From Bacteroidota bacterium (GTDB taxonomy: Bacteria; Bacteroidota; Bacteroidia; Bacteroidales; F082), in the NCBI GenBank assembly GCA_002686705.1, contig NYYH01000067.1, forward strand, positions 1 through 7,370: a stretch of 7,370 bases of DNA. The letters run 5' to 3'. The translations under genes and the position numbers were made by a program. The notes below the pieces were generated by a model. That model saw nothing but the letters and a program-made list of their open reading frames with translations. It was not told where the DNA came from and did not search any database. Shown one piece after another: positions 1 through 5,974 of the stretch (positions are counted from its first letter, which is position 1; each line of letters begins with the position of its first letter).

Positions 1-68
1 GTTTCTGGGGTGGTTTTCGGGGCTTCTGCCAAAATCAACACAATCACTTGAACCGGCTCTGTCTGCAT
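1..68 (-). CDS. Possible partial CDS start, minus strand, product unknown
   Basis: On the minus strand an ATG at 68-66 opens a frame that runs without a stop to the left edge. It encodes about 22 residues beginning MQTEPVQVIVLILAEAP, and an AGAGG lies two bases before the ATG, which is close for a ribosome binding site. The frame is open back to about position 95, where a TAA closes it. The hydrophobic strand-like start is faintly like that of small ferredoxin-fold monooxygenases, but the piece is too short to assign. Its base composition (30 G/C in bases 1-60) is unlike the AT-rich DNA that follows. It may be chance. Confidence 0.25.
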   Translation of the reverse strand, partial: MQTEPVQVIVLILAEAPKTTPE

Positions 69-93
69 AACCTCTTTTTCAGCAGGCCCTAAT

Positions 94-167
94 TAATTAC
101 AAATTTGGAACTAATTAAAAGATTGCTTTAGTAGGGATGCATAAAAATTATTAATAAATTTTTAAAA
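94..167. promoter_or_regulatory. AT-rich leader upstream of the ABC ATPase genes
   Basis: These bases separate the medium-GC left edge from the first ATPase gene and consist mostly of A and T. They presumably hold the promoter for the genes to the right, but I see no convincing -35/-10 pair. No clear Shine-Dalgarno sequence precedes the ATG at 168, where the preceding bases are TTTTTAAAA. No terminator-like hairpin is visible. Confidence 0.3.
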
Positions 168-1187
168 ATGAATACTTTACAAGAAGGAAGTGGATTAAAT
201 ACTATACCTCTTCTTCAGATAAAAAATTTAAACACTAAATTTTTTACTGAAGCTGGTGATGTACATGCAGTAAATAATGTCAATTTAAGCGTTAAAAAAA
301 ATGAAATATTTGCCTTGGTTGGAGAATCAGGTTGTGGAAAATCAATAACCGCACGTTCCATAATTCGTCTTATTCCAAAACCCGGTAAAATTGTGTCCGG
401 AAGTATTATTCTTGATGGAATGGACCTTCTTGAGTTGAAAGAATCGGAGATGAGAAAATTTCGAGGAAGTGTCATCTCTATGGTATTTCAAGAACCGATG
501 ACGAGTCTGAATCCGGTATATCGAATTGGCAATCAAATTGAGGAGATTCTTATAGAACATCGAAGAGAAATGACTAAACCTGAACGAAGAGATAGGGTTT
601 ATGATATTCTCAAGCTTGTAGGTATACCCTCCCCAAAACAACGTGCCAAACAATATCCTTTTGAACTTTCTGGTGGCATGCGCCAACGAGTAATGATTGC
701 TATGGCACTTGTTTGTGGAAATCCACAGCTTTTGGTTGCAGACGAACCAACAACAGCTCTAGATGTGACGATTCAAGCCCAAATACTTGAACTGATTCAG
801 GACCTTGTCAAAAATCTTGGAATGTCTGTGATTTTAATCACTCATGATCTTGGAGTGGTAGCAGAAACCGCAGATAGGGTAGCTGTAATGTATGCTGGAA
901 ATATTGTTGAATCAGCACTTGTCAAAGAATTATTTAGTAAGCCGTTACACCCCTATACTCAAGGACTGATTCGGTCATTACCTTATGGTGGAAAAATGGG
1001 ACGCAAGCAACCTTTGTACTCTATACCTGGAAATGTCTCTAACCTTCTCAATCTTAAACCAGGCTGTAAATTTTATGAGCGTTGCCAATTTGCAGAAGAT
1101 GTTTGTATCGAGAAAACACCCCCCCTCTTGGAAACGGAAAAAGATCATCTAGTTCGGTGTAGTCGTATTAATGATATCAAATTCTAG
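168..1187 (+). CDS. OppD/DppD-type peptide ABC transporter ATP-binding protein
   Basis: This is a cytoplasmic ATPase subunit of an oligopeptide/dipeptide/nickel-family ABC importer, powering uptake by ATP hydrolysis together with a partner ATPase. All nucleotide-binding motifs are intact: Walker A GESGCGKS (residues 52-59), Q-loop Gln108, signature LSGGM (167-171), Walker B LLVADE (188-193), D-loop TALD (196-199) and switch His226. The C-terminal extension carries the family's four-cysteine pattern (Cys300, 306, 313, 331), which in some DppD homologues binds an iron-sulfur cluster. Its 339 residues are normal for the family. The ATG at 168 lacks a clear ribosome binding site but gives a usual N-terminus. 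The partner gene follows after 12 bases. Family members import peptides but also sugars and other solutes, so the substrate is open; the neighbouring enzymes suggest a sugar or sugar acid. No permease gene is adjacent. Confidence 0.93.
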   Translation: MNTLQEGSGLNTIPLLQIKNLNTKFFTEAGDVHAVNNVNLSVKKNEIFALVGESGCGKSITARSIIRLIPKPGKIVSGSIILDGMDLLELKESEMRKFRGSVISMVFQEPMTSLNPVYRIGNQIEEILIEHRREMTKPERRDRVYDILKLVGIPSPKQRAKQYPFELSGGMRQRVMIAMALVCGNPQLLVADEPTTALDVTIQAQILELIQDLVKNLGMSVILITHDLGVVAETADRVAVMYAGNIVESALVKELFSKPLHPYTQGLIRSLPYGGKMGRKQPLYSIPGNVSNLLNLKPGCKFYERCQFAEDVCIEKTPPLLETEKDHLVRCSRINDIKF

Positions 1188-1199
1188 TGAGAAATCAGA

Positions 1200-2180
1200 G
1201 TGTCTAATTTAAATGCCCCATACTTTTCTGTCCGAAAAATAACTAAACATTTTCCACTTCGTAAAGGATTACTTAAAAGGAAAGATGGTTATGTCAGTGC
1301 TGTTGACAATATAAGTTTCGAGGTTGATAAAGGAAAAACTTTGGGTCTTGTAGGAGAATCAGGCTGCGGAAAGACAACAATCGCAAGAATGATTCTTCAT
1401 CTAGAAAAACCAAGTTCCGGAGAAATCCTTATCGAAGGAAAAAACACTGTGGGAATTAAAGGCGAACTTTTAAGAAAGTATCGTCGAAGTGTACAATTGA
1501 TCTTTCAGGACCCATATTCCTCATTAAATCCACATCGAACAATCAACCAAATTATTGCAGAACCATTCATAATCCATGGGATTTATAAAAATCAAAGTGA
1601 TATTAAGAAGAGGCTTAATGAAATTTTAGAACTTGTTAACTTATCAAAGGATTGTTTAGAGAAATATCCACATGAACTATCAGGTGGGCAACGTCAAAGA
1701 GTCGGTATTGCACGGGCTATTGCTTTGAACCCTGAGATTCTTATTTGTGATGAACCTGTTTCTGCATTGGACGTTTCAATTAGATCACAAATCATCAATA
1801 TTTTACTTGATCTTCAAAAACAGCTGAATCTTACTATTATATTCATCGCCCACGATTTGTCTTTAGTGGAACATATGAGTGATCAAATAGCTATTATGTA
1901 TCTAGGCAAAATAGTTGAGTCTCTGTCAGCTGAAAATTTTTTTAATGAACATCTTCATCCCTACTCCGATGCACTTTTATCCGCAGTACCTATAGCTAAA
2001 CCAGGTGTTAAGAAGAAACGCATCATTCTTTCTGGCGATGTACCTAGCCCCATTAATCCACCAAGTGGTTGCAGATTCCGCACACGTTGTCCCATTGTTA
2101 AGCCAGTATGTTCTCAAGAGGAGCCATTATTCAAAAAAACAAAAAAAAACCATTACGTTGCTTGCCATCTACGAAGCTAA
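1200..2180 (+). CDS. OppF/DppF-type peptide ABC transporter ATP-binding protein
   Basis: This is the second ATPase of the importer, expected to form a heterodimer with the product of the preceding gene on the inner face of the membrane. It has Walker A GESGCGKT (52-59), Q-loop Gln103, signature LSGGQ (160-164), Walker B ILICDE (180-185), D-loop SALD (188-191) and switch His218. The C-terminal oligopeptide-transporter extension has four cysteines (291, 297, 304, 322) matching the partner's pattern. The start is a GTG, with only a weak AGTGAG upstream; the 12-base gap from the previous stop suggests co-transcription. The length of 326 residues is typical. Base composition matches the preceding gene. 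No transmembrane or substrate-binding subunit follows, so the rest of the importer must be outside this window or lost. Confidence 0.93.
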   Translation: MSNLNAPYFSVRKITKHFPLRKGLLKRKDGYVSAVDNISFEVDKGKTLGLVGESGCGKTTIARMILHLEKPSSGEILIEGKNTVGIKGELLRKYRRSVQLIFQDPYSSLNPHRTINQIIAEPFIIHGIYKNQSDIKKRLNEILELVNLSKDCLEKYPHELSGGQRQRVGIARAIALNPEILICDEPVSALDVSIRSQIINILLDLQKQLNLTIIFIAHDLSLVEHMSDQIAIMYLGKIVESLSAENFFNEHLHPYSDALLSAVPIAKPGVKKKRIILSGDVPSPINPPSGCRFRTRCPIVKPVCSQEEPLFKKTKKNHYVACHLRS

Positions 2181-2273
2181 CATTTTTTGAAAGGTAAGTA
2201 TGGTTGGTAACACATAATCATTATATGCCTAAAGATTTACAATTTAAGAACCATTTATCAATAACTGGGAAAA
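2181..2273. other. Short intergenic spacer, no gene
   Basis: These 93 AT-rich bases lie between the second ATPase gene and the enolase-superfamily gene. No stable hairpin followed by a T-run is visible, so read-through from the ATPase genes is plausible. A weak TGGGAA lies just before the ATG at 2274 and may serve as its ribosome binding site. Confidence 0.4.
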
Positions 2274-3458
2274 ATGAAAATAGAAAAAATCGAAACAATT
2301 CCTGTCAGTATCCCTCTCGAAAAATTTGAAGATGGTATGGATAAAGTCATGGGAACAAACTTTCCTTCTTTCTTTGCAGAAGACCTTTATTCTCAAAACA
2401 AATATTTTTTAGTAAAATCTAATAAAGGCTATATTCTTTCAAATGTAATAGTAAAAATTTTTACTGATGTAGGAATAATTGGAATTGGAGAAGCAGCTTG
2501 TGACACTGTTGAACCAGTCAGTGTTGTTAAAACCATGATTGATGATCATATGGCTCCTCGTTTAATTGGTAAAGATCCATATGACTGGAAATGCCTAATC
2601 GATTTAGTTGGTTGGGATACAGCCCGAGGTGCAACACGTTTTTCAACATCTGGAATTGATTTAGCACTATTTGACTTAATAGGTAAGGCGCTTGGTGTTC
2701 CAGTCTATACTCTTTTAGGCGGGTGTTGGAGGAATAAAGTTCTTGCAACAATTGAAGTTCCCAGAGGGTCTCCAGAAAAAATGGCTGAACATTGCTATGA
2801 ATACTATCGTAAGGGAGTGAGAGGTATAAAAGCAAAAATTGGATCAAATCCAGAAAGAGATGCGGAATGCATTCAGGCTATCAGGGAAAAATTAGGATAC
2901 GACATCAGTTTAAGAGCAGATGCAAATTGTGGTTATTCAGTAAAGGATGCGATTAGATTCTGTAGTTGTGTAGAAAAGTTGGATGTTGACCTTGAACTAC
3001 TTGAACAACCTGTTGTTCAGAATGATCTTTCAGGGATGAAAGAAGTAAAAGATTCTACTTTGATCCCTATTTCGGCAGATGAAAGTGCTTACAGTCTCTC
3101 ACAGGTTCAACAAATTATTAAATTAAATGCAGTTGACATCATTAATACAAAATGTGCAAAAGCTAGTGGAATTAATGGTGTAGTTCAATGGGCAACTCTT
3201 GCTGAGTCCGCAGGCTTAGATATTCAAATAGGAACTGAATGGGGATTAGGTCTAAAAGTAGCGGCGAAATTACATTTGGGAGGATCCATTAAAAATGCTC
3301 ATCCTGCAGTTGAATTCACTGAATTTATGATTCATGATTTGTTGTTAAAAGATCCATTAACTTTAACAGATGGATACCTGACTATACCCAATGATCCTGG
3401 TTTAGGTTTGGAGTTAGATGAAGACAAACTAGAAAAATATAGAACACCAGGACTATAG
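2274..3458 (+). CDS. Enolase superfamily enzyme, MLE-type active site (possible sugar-acid dehydratase)
   Basis: This is a 394-residue member of the mandelate racemase/muconate lactonizing enzyme family, with an N-terminal capping domain (about 1-140) and a TIM-barrel domain. The barrel shows the KxK pair Lys186-Ala-Lys188 on strand 2 and Mg-binding Asp216 (RADANCG), Glu244 (LLEQP) and Asp269 (SADES). Lys293 sits on strand 6 (INTKCAK), and strand 7 has Glu322 in GTEWG where mandelate-racemase members have a catalytic His. Two lysines on opposite faces define the MLE subgroup, which includes cycloisomerases, epimerases and some dehydratases. Members abstract a proton next to a carboxylate. Context with an aldose dehydrogenase and a lactonase suggests a sugar-acid dehydratase, but this is inference: the classical L-fuconate dehydratase is a different subtype. 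It could also be an epimerase or a hydroxyproline-type dehydratase. The start ATG gives a standard N-terminus. Confidence 0.88.
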   Translation: MKIEKIETIPVSIPLEKFEDGMDKVMGTNFPSFFAEDLYSQNKYFLVKSNKGYILSNVIVKIFTDVGIIGIGEAACDTVEPVSVVKTMIDDHMAPRLIGKDPYDWKCLIDLVGWDTARGATRFSTSGIDLALFDLIGKALGVPVYTLLGGCWRNKVLATIEVPRGSPEKMAEHCYEYYRKGVRGIKAKIGSNPERDAECIQAIREKLGYDISLRADANCGYSVKDAIRFCSCVEKLDVDLELLEQPVVQNDLSGMKEVKDSTLIPISADESAYSLSQVQQIIKLNAVDIINTKCAKASGINGVVQWATLAESAGLDIQIGTEWGLGLKVAAKLHLGGSIKNAHPAVEFTEFMIHDLLLKDPLTLTDGYLTIPNDPGLGLELDEDKLEKYRTPGL

Positions 3459-3530
3459 ATTTTTTTGATTTTACCATTCTTTGGCAGGGAATTAAGGCAT
3501 TTGGAAAGCATAAATAATTTATTCAAAATT

Positions 3531-3536
3531 TAGGTG
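3531..3536 (+). promoter_or_regulatory. Likely ribosome binding site for the aldo/keto reductase
   Basis: TAGGTG lies four bases before ATT at 3541, the codon where the protein homology of the aldo/keto reductase should begin. No comparable site precedes the GTG at 3616. The placement supports initiation, now or ancestrally, at 3541. Confidence 0.4.
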
Positions 3537-3540
3537 CAAT

Positions 3541-4470
3541 ATTAAATACAATCTTCTTGGGTTTAGCGGACTAAAGGTATCAGCATTAAGTTTCGGAGCT
3601 TCATCTCTTGGTGGTGTGTTTCATGAAGTTGACGAGACCGAAGCCATCGCGACAGTGCATGCAGCACTGGAAACAGGTATTAATTATTTTGATGTTGCTC
3701 CTGCATATGGAGGTACACGCTCCGAGACTGTTTTAGGGAAGGCACTCAAAGGCATCGACAGATCAAGCTATGTCCTCTCAACCAAAGTTGGGAAGTATAT
3801 AGATAATAACGGACAGGACAAACTTGACTATTCACGTAAACAAATCCGGCTCTCTATTAAAGAGAGCGGGAAACGTCTTGGTGTAGATTATTTCGACATA
3901 ATCTATATTCATGACATAGAATATCACGATCGAAGATATACCGAACTGGCATTATCCGAGGGTTTAGATGCGGTACAGGAACTCAAAAATGAAGGTCGCA
4001 TAGGTTCTGTAGGCTTCGGTATTTATCCAATTGACCTCTGGAAGAGGATTTTAAGTACTTTGCCCATAGACTTGGCTTTGGTCCATCATCATTATTGCCT
4101 TAACGACAATCGCATTCTTGAGCTTTTACCTATTGCAAGAGAGCAAGGTATAGGTATTATCAATGCTGCTCCCTATGCCAGTGGTCTCTTAACAAATCGT
4201 GGTCCCTCGGATTGGCACCCTGCGGGAACAGAGGAACGTGCTATCTTCAAAAAGGCATCAGACTTTTGCATTTCACAGGGATTCTCTATCAGCGAGCTAG
4301 CATTTCAGTTCTCAAGCCAAAACCCTAGCATCCCTACAACCATGTTCAGCACTGCAGACCATCGTTTGCTTAATCAATCGCTAGAATGGTTTGAAAAGCC
4401 AGTCGACATGGGTCTTGTTGATCAAGTTCGTAACATATTACATCCTGTGAAAAATAAAGATTGGTTTTAA
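3541..4470 (+). CDS. Aldo/keto reductase, L-galactose/L-fucose dehydrogenase type (non-ATG start)
   Basis: Predicted NAD(P)-dependent oxidation of an L-fucose- or L-galactose-like aldose at C1 to the lactone, in the cytoplasm. The sequence resembles plant L-galactose dehydrogenase from memory, including HDIE, GLLT..GP..WHPA and SSLGGVF-type stretches. Counting from 3541, the catalytic tetrad is Asp51, Tyr56 (FDVAPAYGG), Lys82 (LSTKVG) and His124 (IYIHDIE); full length would be 309 residues. The frame from 3514 (stop TAA at 3511) has no ATG, GTG or TTG until GTG at 3616, yet the residues encoded from 3541 (KYNLLGFSGLKVSALSFGA after the first codon) are the normal family N-terminus. ATT at 3541, behind TAGGTG, is therefore the best start. 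Starting at 3616 would remove the first barrel strand. The stop overlaps the next gene's ATG (TAATG). Alternatives are a mutated start codon or a sequence error. Confidence 0.85.
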   Translation: MKYNLLGFSGLKVSALSFGASSLGGVFHEVDETEAIATVHAALETGINYFDVAPAYGGTRSETVLGKALKGIDRSSYVLSTKVGKYIDNNGQDKLDYSRKQIRLSIKESGKRLGVDYFDIIYIHDIEYHDRRYTELALSEGLDAVQELKNEGRIGSVGFGIYPIDLWKRILSTLPIDLALVHHHYCLNDNRILELLPIAREQGIGIINAAPYASGLLTNRGPSDWHPAGTEERAIFKKASDFCISQGFSISELAFQFSSQNPSIPTTMFSTADHRLLNQSLEWFEKPVDMGLVDQVRNILHPVKNKDWF

Positions 4471-5318
4471 TGAAAATCGATTCTCATCAACATTTTTGGA
4501 AGTTTTTAGGCAACGAGAAAGATTATGTCTGGATGATGGATGAGTATTCTTTGCTTAAAACAAATTTTGGCCCTGAGGACTTAGCGCCATTACTTAATTT
4601 AGTCGACTTTGATGGTACTGTTGCTGTCCAGGCACGAGAAATGCCCAAAGAGAATGACTACTTGTTAGCTCTTGCGAAAAAGTTTGATTTTATTAAAGGG
4701 GTTGTTGGGTGGCTTGATCTCTGCGATCCCAAAATTGAGAATGATCTGGAACGATATGATCACCAACCTAAGCTCAAGGGATTAAGAATGCTTATCCATG
4801 ATCGTCTTGATTTGGAATTTGCAAGTTCGCCGAATCATGTGCGTGGGGTTGGTTTATTAGAACGCCATGGCCTTACTTACGATCTACTATTAAAGCCTCA
4901 ACACATAAGGGCATCCACTGTACTTGTAGATCACCTGCCCAATCAGAAATTTGTTATAGACCACATAGCCAAGCCTGATATCAAGATGGGGCTTTTCGAA
5001 CCTTGGGGTAAGGAAATTGCTGCACTAGCAGAACGACCAAATGTCTATTGCAAATTATCCTCGTTGATCACCCAAGCAGATTGGAATAACTGGTCTGAAG
5101 AACAATTTGAACCATATCTCGACCACGTTCTTGAGTCCTTTGGACCTTCGAGAGTGATGATTGGGTCAGATTGGCCAGTTTGCACTTGTGTAACAGATTA
5201 TGTGACCACTATGGGAATGATTACTAGATGGGCAGCCAAACTGAGTGACACTGAACGCATGCTCTTATTTGGAGACAATTGCGTCCATTTTTATTGTCTA
5301 GAGGGGAGTTCTTTATGA
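4470..5318 (+). CDS. Amidohydrolase-family sugar lactonase (L-fucono-/L-rhamnono-lactonase type)
   Basis: This TIM-barrel metal-dependent hydrolase of the COG3618 group is predicted to open the sugar lactone made by the upstream dehydrogenase to the free acid. The protein has 282 residues, usual for the group. Metal and active-site signatures are present: His6-x-His8 in the N-terminal IDSHQHFW, His165 (FVIDHIAKP) and Asp234 (IGSDWP), ending with the usual GDN..HFY segment (268-274). I chose ATG at 4470 over TTG at 4461, because it gives the family N-terminus MKIDSHQHFW and overlaps the preceding stop in TAATG, a layout that favours translational coupling. The end overlaps the mutarotase start by four bases (ATGA). 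The family also contains 2-pyrone-4,6-dicarboxylate lactonases; the sugar role rests on the neighbouring genes. Confidence 0.9.
   Translation: MKIDSHQHFWKFLGNEKDYVWMMDEYSLLKTNFGPEDLAPLLNLVDFDGTVAVQAREMPKENDYLLALAKKFDFIKGVVGWLDLCDPKIENDLERYDHQPKLKGLRMLIHDRLDLEFASSPNHVRGVGLLERHGLTYDLLLKPQHIRASTVLVDHLPNQKFVIDHIAKPDIKMGLFEPWGKEIAALAERPNVYCKLSSLITQADWNNWSEEQFEPYLDHVLESFGPSRVMIGSDWPVCTCVTDYVTTMGMITRWAAKLSDTERMLLFGDNCVHFYCLEGSSL
5301..5308 (+). promoter_or_regulatory. Shine-Dalgarno site for the mutarotase gene
   Basis: GAGGGGAG ends six bases before ATG at 5315, within the last codons of the lactonase gene. It decides the start in favour of 5315 over the upstream in-frame ATG near 5279. Confidence 0.6.
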
Positions 5319-5653
5319 GTGACAAATCTTTTCGTCGTTTTGGTCTTGTTATCGGCATTCGAAATGAATGCATTGAAGAATATCGAACGATTCACGATGG
5401 GCCAGGAGTCCGAGACCTTCTGACCAGTTTCGGCATTAAAAATTTTAGTATATTTCTTCAACTTTTTCCTGATGGAAAATCCTACGAATTCGCATACTAT
5501 GAGTATTTTGGAGAAGACTACGAAGCTGATATGGAAGCCCTAAATGCACATCCAAGAAACAAAAAATGGCTAGCAATATGTGACGCTATGCAGTTGCCTT
5601 TTCCAGGGCAGAAAGGTTGGGCCGAGATGAAACAAATCTACTTTAATCCATAG
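5315..5653 (+). CDS. L-rhamnose mutarotase family protein (RhaM/DUF718-type), probable aldose mutarotase
   Basis: This small ferredoxin-fold protein of 112 residues is predicted to interconvert alpha and beta anomers of a 6-deoxy-hexose such as L-fucose or L-rhamnose, feeding the right anomer to the dehydrogenase. Family hallmarks are the early EEYRTIHDGPG stretch with Tyr23 and His27 (the position of the catalytic His in RhaM), the central SYEFAYYEY strand (56-64), a conserved HPRNKKW with Trp85, and the terminal KQIYFNP strand. ATG at 5315 is favoured by the purine-rich site at 5301-5308 and by its four-base overlap with the lactonase stop. The length equals that of typical members (about 104-115). 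It ends the three-gene dehydrogenase-lactonase-mutarotase unit. The exact sugar cannot be read from the sequence. Confidence 0.85.
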   Translation: MSDKSFRRFGLVIGIRNECIEEYRTIHDGPGVRDLLTSFGIKNFSIFLQLFPDGKSYEFAYYEYFGEDYEADMEALNAHPRNKKWLAICDAMQLPFPGQKGWAEMKQIYFNP

Positions 5654-5821
5654 ATTATTTTAAAATAAAATAAATGAATGTTTATCTTTTGTGAAAATAT
5701 ATAGAAAAAAATACTTTCCCTGGTGAGTTAGCTTGGACGCATATCAATGCACTAGCTATTTTTCAAAATTCTTGATGTTACACCTTTTATTTTTTATAAA
5801 TTATATGAAAAATTTTTTAAT

Positions 5822-5852
5822 ATCTAATTAAATTACATCTAATTAATTAGAT
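5822..5852. repeat. Palindrome with a repeated half-site, possible operator
   Basis: ATCTAATTAATTAGAT (5837-5852) is a perfect 16-base palindrome. Its half-site ATCTAATTA also occurs at 5822-5830 in the same orientation, so starts are 15 bases apart. It lies about 120 bases upstream of the zinc dehydrogenase. Such an arrangement could bind a dimeric regulator, although the surrounding DNA is so AT-rich that chance repeats are common. Confidence 0.35.
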
Positions 5853-5935
5853 ATATAGATTTCATTGATATTATCTTATAAATCAAAATAATGTCGGTTA
5901 ATTTAAATATTTATATAACTTAAAAAAACTTAAAA

Positions 5936-5954
5936 TAATAATTTTAAATTATTA
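5936..5954. repeat. Inverted repeat just upstream of the zinc dehydrogenase
   Basis: TAATAATTT and AAATTATTA are exact nine-base inverted copies around a single T. The repeat abuts the putative -10 element and could be an operator. It contains only A and T, so it is weak as a hairpin and may be fortuitous. Confidence 0.3.
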
Positions 5955-5955
5955 A

Positions 5956-5961
5956 TATAAT
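5956..5961 (+). promoter_or_regulatory. Putative -10 element of the zinc dehydrogenase gene
   Basis: A consensus TATAAT lies 13 bases before the ATG at 5975. Transcription from it would start a few bases before the coding region, giving a very short or absent leader, consistent with the lack of a Shine-Dalgarno sequence. No good -35 box is seen at the expected distance, and such hexamers are frequent in this AT-rich stretch. Confidence 0.3.
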
Positions 5962-5974
5962 TACGAAATAAGTG

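Larger units (their letters stand above)
5654..5974. other. AT-rich intergenic region, no gene, contains palindromes
   Basis: There is no convincing gene in these 321 bases. A perfect AT palindrome (TTATTTTAAAATAA, 5655-5668) directly follows the mutarotase stop but lacks a GC stem, so it is a poor terminator. Bases 5710-5765 are less AT-rich; a short open frame there (ending IFQNS before TGA near 5773) is not recognisable and may be a remnant. Further right are two inverted repeats listed separately. The change in composition begins here and continues through the dehydrogenase gene. Confidence 0.6.

Noticed and set aside
342..686. Minus-strand open frame of 114 codons opposite the first ATPase gene
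   Set aside because: It lies wholly inside a gene with intact ABC motifs and has no recognisable protein features.
2005..2190. Overlapping forward frame at the end of the second ATPase gene
   Set aside because: It is an out-of-frame reading of the conserved four-cysteine C-terminal region.
2527..2847. Minus-strand open frame of 106 codons opposite the enolase gene
   Set aside because: It is a shadow of a strongly supported gene with no domain or start signal of its own.
3616..4470. GTG at 3616 as the start of the aldo/keto reductase
   Set aside because: It would discard 25 upstream codons that encode the conserved first barrel strand, and it has no good ribosome binding site.
5655..5668. 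Terminator after the mutarotase gene
   Set aside because: The palindrome is entirely A/T and has no GC stem or following T-run.
5692..5775. Short open frame in the intergenic region as a gene remnant
   Set aside because: About 25 codons with no recognisable motif; too little to call a pseudogene.
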